Assembly: GCA_009885905.1 (NCBI GenBank)
Contig: VFJU01000256.1
Coordinates: 1-8,314, forward strand
Direction: 5' to 3'
DNA length: 8,314 nt
DNA from: Verrucomicrobiota bacterium
Lineage (GTDB): Bacteria; Verrucomicrobiota; Verrucomicrobiia; Verrucomicrobiales; Akkermansiaceae
Shown piece after piece: positions 1-6,778 of the stretch (position 1 is the first letter of the stretch; the number at the start of each line of letters is the position of its first letter). The notes beneath the pieces are model-generated. The model worked only from the letters and a program-made list of their open reading frames with translations. It ran no database searches and was not told where the DNA came from. The position numbers and the translations under genes are program-made.

Positions 1-182
1 GCATCGCCAATAACGGGACTCGGCTTGGCGTCTCGGAAGCGCTCGTCAGATGTGGCAAACAACTTGGGCGCCATGTCGCGAGTGGTCGCGGCGCGGGTTT
101 CGGTCACGGTGATTTCCTTTTTCTCCTCGCAAGAACAAAAGAACACGGCGCTGGCAAGCAGACAAACGGCTCGGTAATTCAT
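1..182 (-). CDS. Putative lipoprotein, N-terminal part only
   Basis: Only the first 60 codons are in the window; the gene runs off the left edge. The protein starts MNYRAVCLLASAVFFCSC and continues EEKKEITV. A short basic n-region and a hydrophobic stretch end in a Cys at residue 18, preceded by F-C-S. That is an acceptable though not classical lipobox, so signal peptidase II processing and lipid anchoring are inferred. Acidic and lysine residues right after the Cys suit a mature lipoprotein. The visible mature part is hydrophilic, rich in Thr, Ala, Arg and Asp, with no domain I recognise. The ATG at 182-180 is the obvious start because the signal sequence follows at once. The gene is divergent from psd across about 105 bp. 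Function unknown. Confidence 0.6.
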   Translation of the reverse strand, partial: MNYRAVCLLASAVFFCSCEEKKEITVTETRAATTRDMAPKLFATSDERFRDAKPSPVIGD

Positions 183-195
183 AAGCGGCTTTACT

Positions 196-227
196 CCCGC
201 CACTCATCTGGCGCAAGTGGAAACGGG
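196..227. repeat. Imperfect inverted repeat in the divergent lipoprotein/psd intergenic region
   Basis: CCCG-CCACT at 196-204 is complementary to AGTGG (216-220) plus CGGG (224-227), with AAA as a bulge and an 11-nt loop. It lies 14 bp upstream of the lipoprotein ATG and about 60 bp before the psd start region. It could be an operator or a hairpin in the leader of the lipoprotein mRNA. There is no T-tract, so it is not an intrinsic terminator. Such repeats arise by chance at some rate, so the call is weak. Confidence 0.25.
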
Positions 228-287
228 ATATTAACTCGTCTCGCGCTGACGAATTCCTGATCCTGAAAAATCGCTTCTGGCTAACTC

Positions 288-1256
288 TTGCCCACGCCTC
301 CCTCCACCGCTACAACTACCCTCGTGGAACCAATCCGCTACTTCAACCGCCACACGGGGACTCTCGAAACTGAACAAGTTTACGGCGAGGGATTCCTGCG
401 CTGGTCTTATGGAAATCCACTTGGAGCGCTCTCACTTCAGGCGTTTGTGAAACGACCATTTTTCTCGAAATGGTACGGTCACAGGATGAACAAACCTGCA
501 TCGAGCTCCCGCGTGGAGCCGTTCATCGTAAACTACGGACTGGAACCCGCAGATTTCGCCGATGCGCCGTCGTCGTACCGGAGTTTTAACGAGTTTTTTT
601 ATCGAAAACTCAAGTACTCGGCGCGGCCGATCGACGCCAATGAATCCAGTGTCGTATTCCCAGCAGATGGTCGCCACCTTGGATTTTCCCGAGCTTCTGA
701 GATCGCCGGTGTCTTTGTGAAAGGGCAAAAATTTGACCTCGCGGCCCTGCTGGGCGACCGTGAACTGGCGTCGCGCTATGCGGATGGATCGCTCGTCTTG
801 TCACGTCTTTGTCCAGTGGACTACCATCGATTCCATTTTCCAGTCGCTGGAATACCCAGTCAAACTCGCCTCATCGACGGCCCGCTTTTCTCGGTGAACC
901 CCATCGCTCTGCGTCAGCGCCTCGCCTATCTTTGGACAAATAAACGCACCATTACGCAGCTGAAAACCGAACACTGCGGCACCGTGCTCTGTCTGGAAAT
1001 CGGCGCAACCTGCGTGGGTACCATCTGCCAAACTTTCACTCCCGGCCAACTCGTCGCCAAGGGCACGGAAAAGGGCTACTTCGCCTTCGGAGGTTCTTCC
1101 ACTCTCACGCTCTTCGAACCCGGCATGGTGAACCTTGAAGCGGATCTTTTGGAAAATTCTGCCCAGCAAATCGAACTCTATGCTCGCATCGGCAGTCAGA
1201 TGGGACATCTAGCTCATTCACATGACTCATCCCCCTCTGCGACCCATTTGGCATAA
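288..1256 (+). CDS. psd: Phosphatidylserine decarboxylase proenzyme
   Basis: This is the pyruvoyl-dependent membrane enzyme that converts phosphatidylserine to phosphatidylethanolamine plus CO2. The family is made as a proenzyme that cuts itself at Gly-Ser, the Ser becoming the pyruvoyl group of the small alpha chain. Visible landmarks are RSFNEFFYRKLK (98-109), FPADG with the presumed triad Asp127, PVDYHRFHFP (176-185) with His180 and His183, and FGGSSTLTLF (267-276). The predicted cut lies between Gly269 and Ser270. The site is G-S-S rather than the G-S-T of E. coli; both occur in the family. Length (322 aa) is normal. The start is uncertain. An in-frame TAA at 282-284 limits it to TTG 288 or, 12 codons later, GTG 324, which gives VEPIRYFNRHTG, close to where I would expect homologues to begin. 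Neither has a Shine-Dalgarno. No pssA lies beside it. Confidence 0.93.
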   Translation: MPTPPSTATTTLVEPIRYFNRHTGTLETEQVYGEGFLRWSYGNPLGALSLQAFVKRPFFSKWYGHRMNKPASSSRVEPFIVNYGLEPADFADAPSSYRSFNEFFYRKLKYSARPIDANESSVVFPADGRHLGFSRASEIAGVFVKGQKFDLAALLGDRELASRYADGSLVLSRLCPVDYHRFHFPVAGIPSQTRLIDGPLFSVNPIALRQRLAYLWTNKRTITQLKTEHCGTVLCLEIGATCVGTICQTFTPGQLVAKGTEKGYFAFGGSSTLTLFEPGMVNLEADLLENSAQQIELYARIGSQMGHLAHSHDSSPSATHLA

Positions 1257-1269
1257 GCGCCTAGCCAAA

Positions 1270-1298
1270 GTGGGCTACCCTCGGAGGATAAGCCCTAC
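1270..1298. terminator. Weak hairpin between convergent psd and PEP-CTERM genes
   Basis: GTGGGCT (1270-1276) pairs with AGCCCTAC (1291-1298) with one bulged T. Inside, CC and GG can extend the stem. On the minus strand the stem is followed by TTT then GGC, so it could be a poor terminator for the PEP-CTERM gene, whose stop is about 80 bp earlier in that direction. On the plus strand there is no T-run. Its place between two convergent genes fits a shared transcription end, but the case is thin. I see nothing else convincing in the remaining 1299-1379. Confidence 0.3.
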
Positions 1299-1379
1299 CA
1301 CTTCACCAATACCTCAAGTGCGTCATCATCAAAGTCCACGCTACAGATCGCGCTGACCACATCCATCCGAACATGGATA

Positions 1380-2288
1380 CTAAAATAATGACGATCGATT
1401 ACGGCGGACTAGTAGCATGCCGCCCGCAAGTATCGTCAAGAGTAACGAGCTTGGTTCAGGGATGGTAGAGGCAAGTCGAAAACCTAAGATGGGATCCTCT
1501 GACGACCAATTATAGTTATATCCGGCTGCGGAGGCAAGATTACCCATAGAATTACCCCAAGATCCACCTCGAATCATGCGGGTTGATGAATATAGTTGGT
1601 ACCCATCATTCCACTCGAAGACATTGCCACCTTGATCGTAAGTACCATACGAACTGGGAAATCCACTATATGTACCGACATCCGTGATAATCTGAGAAGG
1701 ATTAAAATTTGCCTGAGCATTCGTGACGGAATTTAAACCGTTCGGATAGAGTGAGTAGGACGTATTTACTGCATTGTAATAGGCCGCCTTGTACCACTCG
1801 TCCTCACTGGGAATATGCAATGAGGCTCCGGCATTAGCTAATATCAGAACGTTGCTCGTGTTGTTGAGTGTGTAGGCTCCCGTTTCCATGTCCCCGCTTC
1901 CTTGACCATTCATCATCCAGTTGGCAAAGCGAGCCGCATCGTACCAAGACACGTAAACCACTGGATGGTTGGCAAGGGCCGTGGTCACCGTGTAGCTGAA
2001 GTTTCCTGATATACCTGTTTGCGTGATACCCCGAATCGGCATGTTGGAATTGTAGATGCCGTTGGCGTTCAACTGGCCCTTGGCATTAAGGAACTCGCCA
2101 TATTGGGCGTTAGTCACCTCGTACTTGCCGATCTGGTAGGCATAGCCGACTGCGCCGTAGAGTGAGCCCGTCGCCGGGTCGGCCGCGTTGTTTGCGTTGC
2201 CAATCGTAACCCAGTCCATCGTGACGGTGGCTGAGGCGGTGGTGATGAGCGCGGCGATAGCGGCGCAGAGGTGTTGTTGTGTTTTCAT
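1380..2288 (-). CDS. Secreted FGE/SUMF1-like domain protein with PEP-CTERM sorting signal
   Basis: This is a 302-aa exported protein. Residues 1-20 (MKTQQHLCAAIAALITTASA) form a signal peptide. About 25-273 is an FGE-sulfatase (SUMF1-like) domain: GKYEVTNAQYGEFLNA (54-69), HPVVYVSWYDAARFANW (108-124), IPSEDEWYKAAYY (159-171), GGNVFEWN (220-227), RGGSW (240-244) and GFRLA (269-273). The tail has PEP (277-279), a hydrophobic helix (about 281-294) and RRNR: a PEP-CTERM signal, read by exosortase in envelope and exopolysaccharide systems. After RGGSW there is no cysteine, and true formylglycine-generating enzymes need a Cys pair there, so sulfatase activation is unlikely; a binding or surface role is inferred. 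I chose ATG 2288 because the signal peptide starts there; an in-frame ATG at 2309 would add seven residues. No Shine-Dalgarno at either. No exosortase gene is in view. Confidence 0.87.
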   Translation of the reverse strand: MKTQQHLCAAIAALITTASATVTMDWVTIGNANNAADPATGSLYGAVGYAYQIGKYEVTNAQYGEFLNAKGQLNANGIYNSNMPIRGITQTGISGNFSYTVTTALANHPVVYVSWYDAARFANWMMNGQGSGDMETGAYTLNNTSNVLILANAGASLHIPSEDEWYKAAYYNAVNTSYSLYPNGLNSVTNAQANFNPSQIITDVGTYSGFPSSYGTYDQGGNVFEWNDGYQLYSSTRMIRGGSWGNSMGNLASAAGYNYNWSSEDPILGFRLASTIPEPSSLLLTILAGGMLLVRRNRSSLF

Positions 2289-2437
2289 CGGGAGAAGGGA
2301 TAAATACATTTAATAGCGCGAAGATTCGATATAAAAAACTCTGTTTAATCATCATAGAATCATACACTTAGCTAAGTATAACCTGATATTTAGATGCTAT
2401 TAATAGTTGGTAATAAATCTATATTTACAAATCATCT
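2289..2437. promoter_or_regulatory. AT-rich probable promoter region of the PEP-CTERM gene
   Basis: This stretch is far richer in A and T than the flanking genes and has no credible ORF. It lies directly upstream of the minus-strand PEP-CTERM gene and should hold its promoter. On the minus strand, TATGAT at 2364-2359 is a fair -10 box, but I find no matching -35 at proper spacing, so I do not name a promoter. The 12-bp palindrome is listed separately. Confidence 0.4.
2366..2377. repeat. Perfect 12-bp palindrome ACTTAGCTAAGT
   Basis: The sequence equals its own reverse complement over 12 bases. It sits about 78 bp upstream of the ATG of the PEP-CTERM gene and just upstream of the -10-like TATGAT on the minus strand. 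A dyad in this place is a reasonable operator candidate for a dimeric regulator. It has no loop, so it is unlikely to be an RNA hairpin. Function is inference only. Confidence 0.35.
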
Positions 2438-2542
2438 TCATCGGCAAGCCATATTGCGCCACTGTTTCGATGATGCATCACGAAAAAGAAAAAGAAGCGT
2501 CACGCCAGCGCTCGCCACAAAAAGCCATCCACAACATCGCAC
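2438..2542 (-). CDS. Possible small single-pass membrane protein (34 aa)
   Basis: A short minus-strand frame starts at GTG (2542-2540) and stops with TGA at 2440-2438. It encodes VRCCGWLFVASAGVTLLFLF followed by RDASSKQWRNMACR. A hydrophobic span of about 16 residues is followed by a polar, basic C-terminus, the layout of a small membrane protein. Upstream in the same frame the sequence is also basic, back to a TGA near 2572, but has no start codon there. The stop coincides with the change from glnD-like base composition to the AT-rich region, which would suit a gene end. Against it: a GTG start, no Shine-Dalgarno, very short length and no family I recognise. It would be divergent from glnD, 45 bp from the glnD ATG. 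Confidence 0.22.
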   Translation of the reverse strand: MRCCGWLFVASAGVTLLFLFRDASSKQWRNMACR

Positions 2543-2587
2543 CGGCTTGACCTTTTTCTGAAAAACCCTTCATTTCGTCCCTTCCAC

Positions 2588-5344
2588 ATGTTGACCCACC
2601 TGAAAAATCTCGATTCCCACGCAAGGGAAATTCTCAAACCCGCACTGGAAGGCCGGCTTTCCCAACCTGAGCAAATCGAGCTCTATAAAAAATTCCTCAA
2701 AATCGAGGAATTAAGGATCCAACACCGCCACCGCTCCGGTGCCGGCGGACTGGAAATCGCCCGGGCTCGCGCTACCCTAATCGACACGGTGCTGCGCACC
2801 ATTCATCAAGCCTCCATCCTCGCAAATCAGGACCAAGCCCTCCCCATCGCTCTGGTCGCCACCGGCGGATACGGACGCGGCACGCTCAACCCATGCTCGG
2901 ACATCGACCTACTCTTTCTCCTGCCCCGTGCATCCACCAAGCTTCCCTTACCGCTCCAAGAATTCATCCAAAACCTGCTCTATTTACTCTGGGATGTCGG
3001 CTTCAAAGTGGGTCACGCCTGCCGCTCGATCAACGAATGCATCGACCAAGCCCGCGCAGACCAGCAAAATAAAACATCACTGATGGACGCCCGCCTGATC
3101 GCTGGCGACGAAGCACTCTTTAAACAATTCGAAGCACGCTTCAGCAAAGACTGCATCCAAAAAGGTCAAGCTGCGTTCTTCGAACTACGTCGCCAAGATC
3201 TCCGAAACCGCCACCAAAAATACTCAAGAACCGTCTTTCTTCAGGAACCGAACGTTAAAGAAGGCTGCGGCGCGATGCGCGACTATCAGAACATCCAGTG
3301 GGTCTCCCTCGTCAAACGTGGCAGCATAAATCTCAAAGACCTCGTCGACGCCAAGCTCATCACTGGCTCCGCTTTCCGCGAATTGGAAGACGCCTATGAT
3401 TTTATCCACCGTGTCCGTAACGAACTGCACTACCACGCAGAAAAAGCCACTGACCAACTCACGCTGCAACTGCAAGGCGTAGTGGCCACCGCATTCTCAT
3501 ACCCTCAAAAAAGCATCCTCCGCAGCACCGAGGCTTTCATGCGCGACTACTACCGCCACACTCGGAATATCTATCAGCACACTGGATCGTTGATGGAGAG
3601 CTTCCAAATCGAGGAAGAAAATTTACCTGATAGAGGACTGAAATCGTTCCTCACTTTTCGCAAGAAAAACCGTGAGGAATTTGATGGATTCATCGCTCGT
3701 GAGGGACGCATCTATCCGAATAGCTTGGATATTTTCAAGGATGACCCAAATCGGCTAATGCGCTTGTTCCAACATTGCCAACTGCGTGGACTCAGACTCA
3801 GCCCGCCGATGCGTAAACTCATCAAGGAAAGCTGGGAGCTCATCGATCGCCCATTCCGCTACTCAAAGTCTATCCGCGAAACCTTCCAAGCCATCCTCGA
3901 GCGCAAGGGACAAGTCGCAGGTTCACTCCGCCAGATGCATCGTGTCGGATTCCTCGGTCACTATCTACCAGAATTTGGTGCACTAGACTGTCTCGTCCAA
4001 CATGAATTTTTTCATCGCTACACCGCCGACGAACACACATTGCGCTGCGTAGAACAACTCGACCAACTCATCACGGAGACCGATCCGCGCCGCGAGATCT
4101 ACCGCAATTTGTTTCATAAAATCGAGGACCCTTACGCGCTCTACCTCGCCATGATCTTGCATGACACCGGTCGCGCAGAGAACGTGCGCGAACACACCGA
4201 CGGCTCCGCCATGCTCGCTTCACGACTCTGCAACCGTCTGCAAATCCGCGGCACTCGGCGCAGCTTGATCATGTTCCTTGTCGACAACCACCTCAGCTTC
4301 TGGCGCACGGCCACCGCGAGAAATCTTGACGATCCGGAAGTCATCGCCGAGTTCGCTAACATTGTCAAAACGACCACCAATCTCGATGCGTTGTTTCTCT
4401 TCACTTTCGCGGATTCTAACGCAACCTCACCCGATGGCTGGAATGGCTGGAAGGAAAGCCTGATGATCCAACTCCACACCGCCACCCGGAATTTCCTCGT
4501 GGGCGGCAGAGAAACCTATTCACGCAAACTTGATGATGACCGCAAAACCCTCTGCGATAAAGTCATCGCCAGCATGCGAGAAGACTATCACCTCGAGGTC
4601 ACCCAGCACTTCGAACAAATGCCGTTGGCCGCATTCAGCTTCCGCCAAGCTGGACAAATCGTCACCCAAGTCCGCACCGTACGCCACTTCCTCCAACGCG
4701 AAGCCGAATCCGCAAATCCCCACGCGTCCTGCATCAAATGGAACGACCAACCTGAAAAAGGCTACACAGAGCTCATCCTCGCCTCCCGCGATAAACCACT
4801 CCTGCTAGAAAAAATCTGCTGCGCGCTCGCCTCGGAACAAATCAACATTCTCTCCGCAGATCTCTTCACCCGCGAGGACGGCATCGTCGTGAACATCTTC
4901 CGCGTCTGCACCACGAACTTCGAACCCGTCTCCGCAGCATCGACTCGCAAGCGGTTCCTTGACACTTTCGAGGCAATCCTCGCCGCCGAGAGTTACGACC
5001 CCGAGAAATATCTCCGCCGCAAAGCGAATTTCCTTAAACCGCGCTCGGATCACGGCATCACCGTCCCCGTCCGCGCACACGTAAGCAACGAAATCCACCC
5101 CACTTGCACCACCGTGGAGATCCAAGGCTTGGACCGCATCGGGCTGCTTCACGATCTTTTCCACGCCATCAATCAATACGGCCTCAACACCGCTCACGCG
5201 CGGATTTGCACGGACAAGGGCATGGCCATGGACACGCTCTACGTCACCACACGCGAGGGCAAAAAAATCGTCGATCCCCTACTGCTGGAACGCATCGAAG
5301 CTCAGTTCACCGCGCTGGTCTCTCGCCCCGAGACCACCGGCTGA
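2588..5344 (+). CDS. glnD: [Protein-PII] uridylyltransferase / uridylyl-removing enzyme
   Basis: GlnD senses glutamine and adds UMP to, or removes it from, the PII signal protein, thereby setting glutamine synthetase activity and nitrogen gene expression. All four family domains are visible in the 918 residues. First is a nucleotidyltransferase with GGYGRG (93-98) and [10 protein letters not shown] (103-112), metal ligands Asp105 and Asp107. Next is the GlnD helical domain (about 200-340). Then comes an HD domain with YTADEHTLR (478-486, His483), HD at 525-526, EHT (535-537) and FADSNAT (607-613), for UMP removal. Last are two ACT domains (about 727-775 and 842-890), the expected glutamine-binding sites. 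Length is close to the roughly 890 aa of the E. coli enzyme, so it looks complete and bifunctional. ATG 2588 is the natural start; the leader is pyrimidine-rich without Shine-Dalgarno. No glnB, glnK or amtB is adjacent. Confidence 0.95.
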   Translation: MLTHLKNLDSHAREILKPALEGRLSQPEQIELYKKFLKIEELRIQHRHRSGAGGLEIARARATLIDTVLRTIHQASILANQDQALPIALVATGGYGRGTLNPCSDIDLLFLLPRASTKLPLPLQEFIQNLLYLLWDVGFKVGHACRSINECIDQARADQQNKTSLMDARLIAGDEALFKQFEARFSKDCIQKGQAAFFELRRQDLRNRHQKYSRTVFLQEPNVKEGCGAMRDYQNIQWVSLVKRGSINLKDLVDAKLITGSAFRELEDAYDFIHRVRNELHYHAEKATDQLTLQLQGVVATAFSYPQKSILRSTEAFMRDYYRHTRNIYQHTGSLMESFQIEEENLPDRGLKSFLTFRKKNREEFDGFIAREGRIYPNSLDIFKDDPNRLMRLFQHCQLRGLRLSPPMRKLIKESWELIDRPFRYSKSIRETFQAILERKGQVAGSLRQMHRVGFLGHYLPEFGALDCLVQHEFFHRYTADEHTLRCVEQLDQLITETDPRREIYRNLFHKIEDPYALYLAMILHDTGRAENVREHTDGSAMLASRLCNRLQIRGTRRSLIMFLVDNHLSFWRTATARNLDDPEVIAEFANIVKTTTNLDALFLFTFADSNATSPDGWNGWKESLMIQLHTATRNFLVGGRETYSRKLDDDRKTLCDKVIASMREDYHLEVTQHFEQMPLAAFSFRQAGQIVTQVRTVRHFLQREAESANPHASCIKWNDQPEKGYTELILASRDKPLLLEKICCALASEQINILSADLFTREDGIVVNIFRVCTTNFEPVSAASTRKRFLDTFEAILAAESYDPEKYLRRKANFLKPRSDHGITVPVRAHVSNEIHPTCTTVEIQGLDRIGLLHDLFHAINQYGLNTAHARICTDKGMAMDTLYVTTREGKKIVDPLLLERIEAQFTALVSRPETTG

Positions 5345-5371
5345 TTCTTCGTAAATCCACCATTATTCAAA

Positions 5372-5397
5372 AGAATCCTGCTTTTCAGGAAGATTCT
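5372..5397 (+). other. Hairpin in the glnD-rpsP intergenic region
   Basis: AGAATCCTG (5372-5380) pairs with CAGG (5386-5389) and ATTCT (5393-5397), with a 5-nt loop and a 3-nt bulge (AAG). It begins 28 bp after the glnD stop and about 80 bp before rpsP. No T-run follows, so it is not a standard intrinsic terminator. It may be a processing or 3'-end stabilising structure, or part of the rpsP leader. The rest of 5345-5475 shows no clear promoter or gene. Confidence 0.35.
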
Positions 5398-5475
5398 GCT
5401 TGGCAAGCCACGGCGGATCTTGCAATTTCCGCGCCCGCCCGCTTCTTGGGCAAATGTAATAGACGATTCAATCTC

Positions 5476-5730
5476 ATGTCCGTATCTCTCCGACTCAACC
5501 GCAAGGGCACCAAAGACCGCCCTTACTATAAAATCGTCGCCGTCGACAGCCGCAAGCGTCGCGACGGTCGCTTCATCGAGCAACTCGGTACCTACGACCC
5601 ACTTCTCGAAGGCACGAATTTCACCATCGATCTCGCCATCGCCGACAAATGGCTGGCCGTCGGTGCGAAACCATCCGAAACGGTGAACAGCATGATCCGC
5701 AAGGCTCGCACTGCTGCCTCTAACGCTTGA
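5476..5730 (+). CDS. rpsP: 30S ribosomal protein S16
   Basis: The 84-aa product is a small-subunit ribosomal protein of usual length for S16, needed for 30S assembly through contacts with 16S rRNA. The N-terminus [20 protein letters not shown] followed by [15 protein letters not shown] and LGTYDP (residues 37-42) is the classic S16 pattern. [17 protein letters not shown] near the C-terminus also matches. The frame stays open upstream to about 5104 inside glnD, but that part only shadows glnD in another frame; the family N-terminus fixes the start at ATG 5476. There is no Shine-Dalgarno. In many bacteria rpsP heads an rpsP-rimM-trmD-rplS operon; here an intrinsic terminator follows at once and none of those genes is present, so rpsP looks like the last gene of its transcript. 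Confidence 0.96.
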   Translation: MSVSLRLNRKGTKDRPYYKIVAVDSRKRRDGRFIEQLGTYDPLLEGTNFTIDLAIADKWLAVGAKPSETVNSMIRKARTAASNA

Positions 5731-5756
5731 TCGACTAGGAATTTTCCGTCATTCTC

Positions 5757-5795
5757 AACAACCGCGTTCCTCTGGGAATCGCGGTTGTTTTGTTT
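5757..5795 (+). terminator. Strong intrinsic terminator after rpsP
   Basis: AACAACCGCG (5757-5766) pairs perfectly with CGCGGTTGTT (5780-5789). Inside, TTCC and GGAA extend the stem across one bulged T, leaving the loop TCTG. The stem runs into TTTTGTTTA, the T-tract. It starts 27 bp past the rpsP stop. The tract ends only about 12 bp before the ATG of the next gene. Confidence 0.9.
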
Positions 5796-5806
5796 ATCTT
5801 CGCGCC

Positions 5807-6760
5807 ATGTTCGAACCCAACACTTCGCTAACCTTCGAACAATTCATGGCGCGTGCCTTGCACGATCCATCATGTGGCTATTACGCGCGGCAAATCCGTC
5901 GCGTAGGCAGAGGCGGCGACTTCACCACCGCTCCGATGCTCTCCCCAGCACCTGCACGGGCCATCGCCGCATGGGCGACCAATGCGATGCGAGAAACGCA
6001 ATGCCGCAATCTCATCGAATTAGGCCCAGGCGCAGGAACACTCGCCGCAAATGTGTTCCAACACCTGCCGTGGCACGTACGCTTAAGAACTCACTTGCAT
6101 CTGGTAGAGACCTCAGCCCCACTCGCCGCCCAACAAAAAAAACTCCTCGGCAAACGCGCCTCGTGGCACACAACACCCTTACAAGCACTCGCAGCATGCA
6201 ACGGAAACGCGGTAATATTTTCTAACGAACTTGTCGATGCATTCCCAGTTCGTAGATTTCAAAAAACTCTAACGGGTTGGCAGGAACTCAAAATTCACTA
6301 CGATGCAAATCTACGGATTCATGAATCTCTGCTAGACGAAGCCCCCCTTCCAGATTCCTCCGTCTTCCTTGCCAAACATGCGCTAGGACAGTGGGTCGAG
6401 GTGCACGAATCCTACCACCAGTACCTCTCCAAGTGGCTGCCATCGTGGAAGGCCGGACGCATGCTGACCATCGACTACGGCGCGAGAGCAGATGATCTCT
6501 ATCAGCGCCAACCCAACGGTAGCATCCGTGCCTATTTGCTCCAGCAGCGCATCGATGGCCCACAAATCTATCAAAATCCTGCTCGTCAGGATATCACCGC
6601 CGATGTCAATTTCACCGACCTAGAAAATTGGAGTCTTCCTTGGGTGAGCGAAAACAAGCTGTCTCACCTTAGAGATTTTCTCCAAGGCTACGCCGAAGAT
6701 TCACTAACAGATCTAGATGGCGCAGGAACCGCTTTTCTAGTGCTCGATCAAAAACGCTAA
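5807..6760 (+). CDS. SAM-dependent methyltransferase, COG1565/MidA (NDUFAF7-like) family
   Basis: The 317-aa protein matches the family of mitochondrial NDUFAF7, which dimethylates an arginine of complex I subunit NDUFS2; the role of bacterial members is not settled, so the substrate is unknown here. Landmarks in family order: LTFEQFMARALHDPSCGYY (8-26), GRGGDFTTAP (34-43), the SAM-binding glycine motif LIELGPGAGTLA (69-80), LHLVETSAPL (97-106), FSNELVDAFPVRRF (138-151), WVEVH (196-200), MLTIDYGAR (219-227), GSIRAY (238-243) and DITADVNFTDL (262-272). All core motifs are intact, although the protein is somewhat shorter than the 350-400 aa I associate with the family. ATG 5807 is the first start and fits the conserved N-terminus. 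The gene begins right behind the rpsP terminator, so it needs its own promoter. It converges on the next gene with only 18 bp between. Confidence 0.88.
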   Translation: MFEPNTSLTFEQFMARALHDPSCGYYARQIRRVGRGGDFTTAPMLSPAPARAIAAWATNAMRETQCRNLIELGPGAGTLAANVFQHLPWHVRLRTHLHLVETSAPLAAQQKKLLGKRASWHTTPLQALAACNGNAVIFSNELVDAFPVRRFQKTLTGWQELKIHYDANLRIHESLLDEAPLPDSSVFLAKHALGQWVEVHESYHQYLSKWLPSWKAGRMLTIDYGARADDLYQRQPNGSIRAYLLQQRIDGPQIYQNPARQDITADVNFTDLENWSLPWVSENKLSHLRDFLQGYAEDSLTDLDGAGTAFLVLDQKR

Positions 6761-6778
6761 CAAACAAAGCCAGCAACT

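Noticed and set aside
801..1208. 135-codon minus-strand frame opposite psd.
   Set aside because: Entirely antisense to well-matched psd coding sequence, with no recognisable protein features.
1295..1366. 23-residue minus-strand frame MDVVSAICSVDFDDDALEV..., acidic and protein-like, just past the PEP-CTERM gene stop.
   Set aside because: Too short, no ribosome-binding site, overlaps the inverted repeat, and no further frame to make it a convincing gene remnant.
2470..2550. 26-codon plus-strand frame upstream of glnD starting ATGATG.
   Set aside because: Highly basic, no ribosome-binding site, no hydrophobic or domain pattern; probably chance.
2547..2575. TTGACC at 2547-2552 as a -35 box for glnD.
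   Set aside because: At 17-bp spacing the -10 would be TCATTT, a poor match, and would leave a very short leader; not strong enough to list as a promoter.
4530..5197. Several 60-130 codon frames on both strands over the glnD 3' half.
   Set aside because: All overlap the HD and ACT domains of glnD in other frames; their composition is typical of shadow frames.
5104..5475. Open frame continuous with rpsP extending into glnD, suggesting a 208-aa protein.
   Set aside because: The upstream 124 residues are a His/Arg-rich shadow of glnD in another frame; S16 homology begins exactly at ATG 5476.
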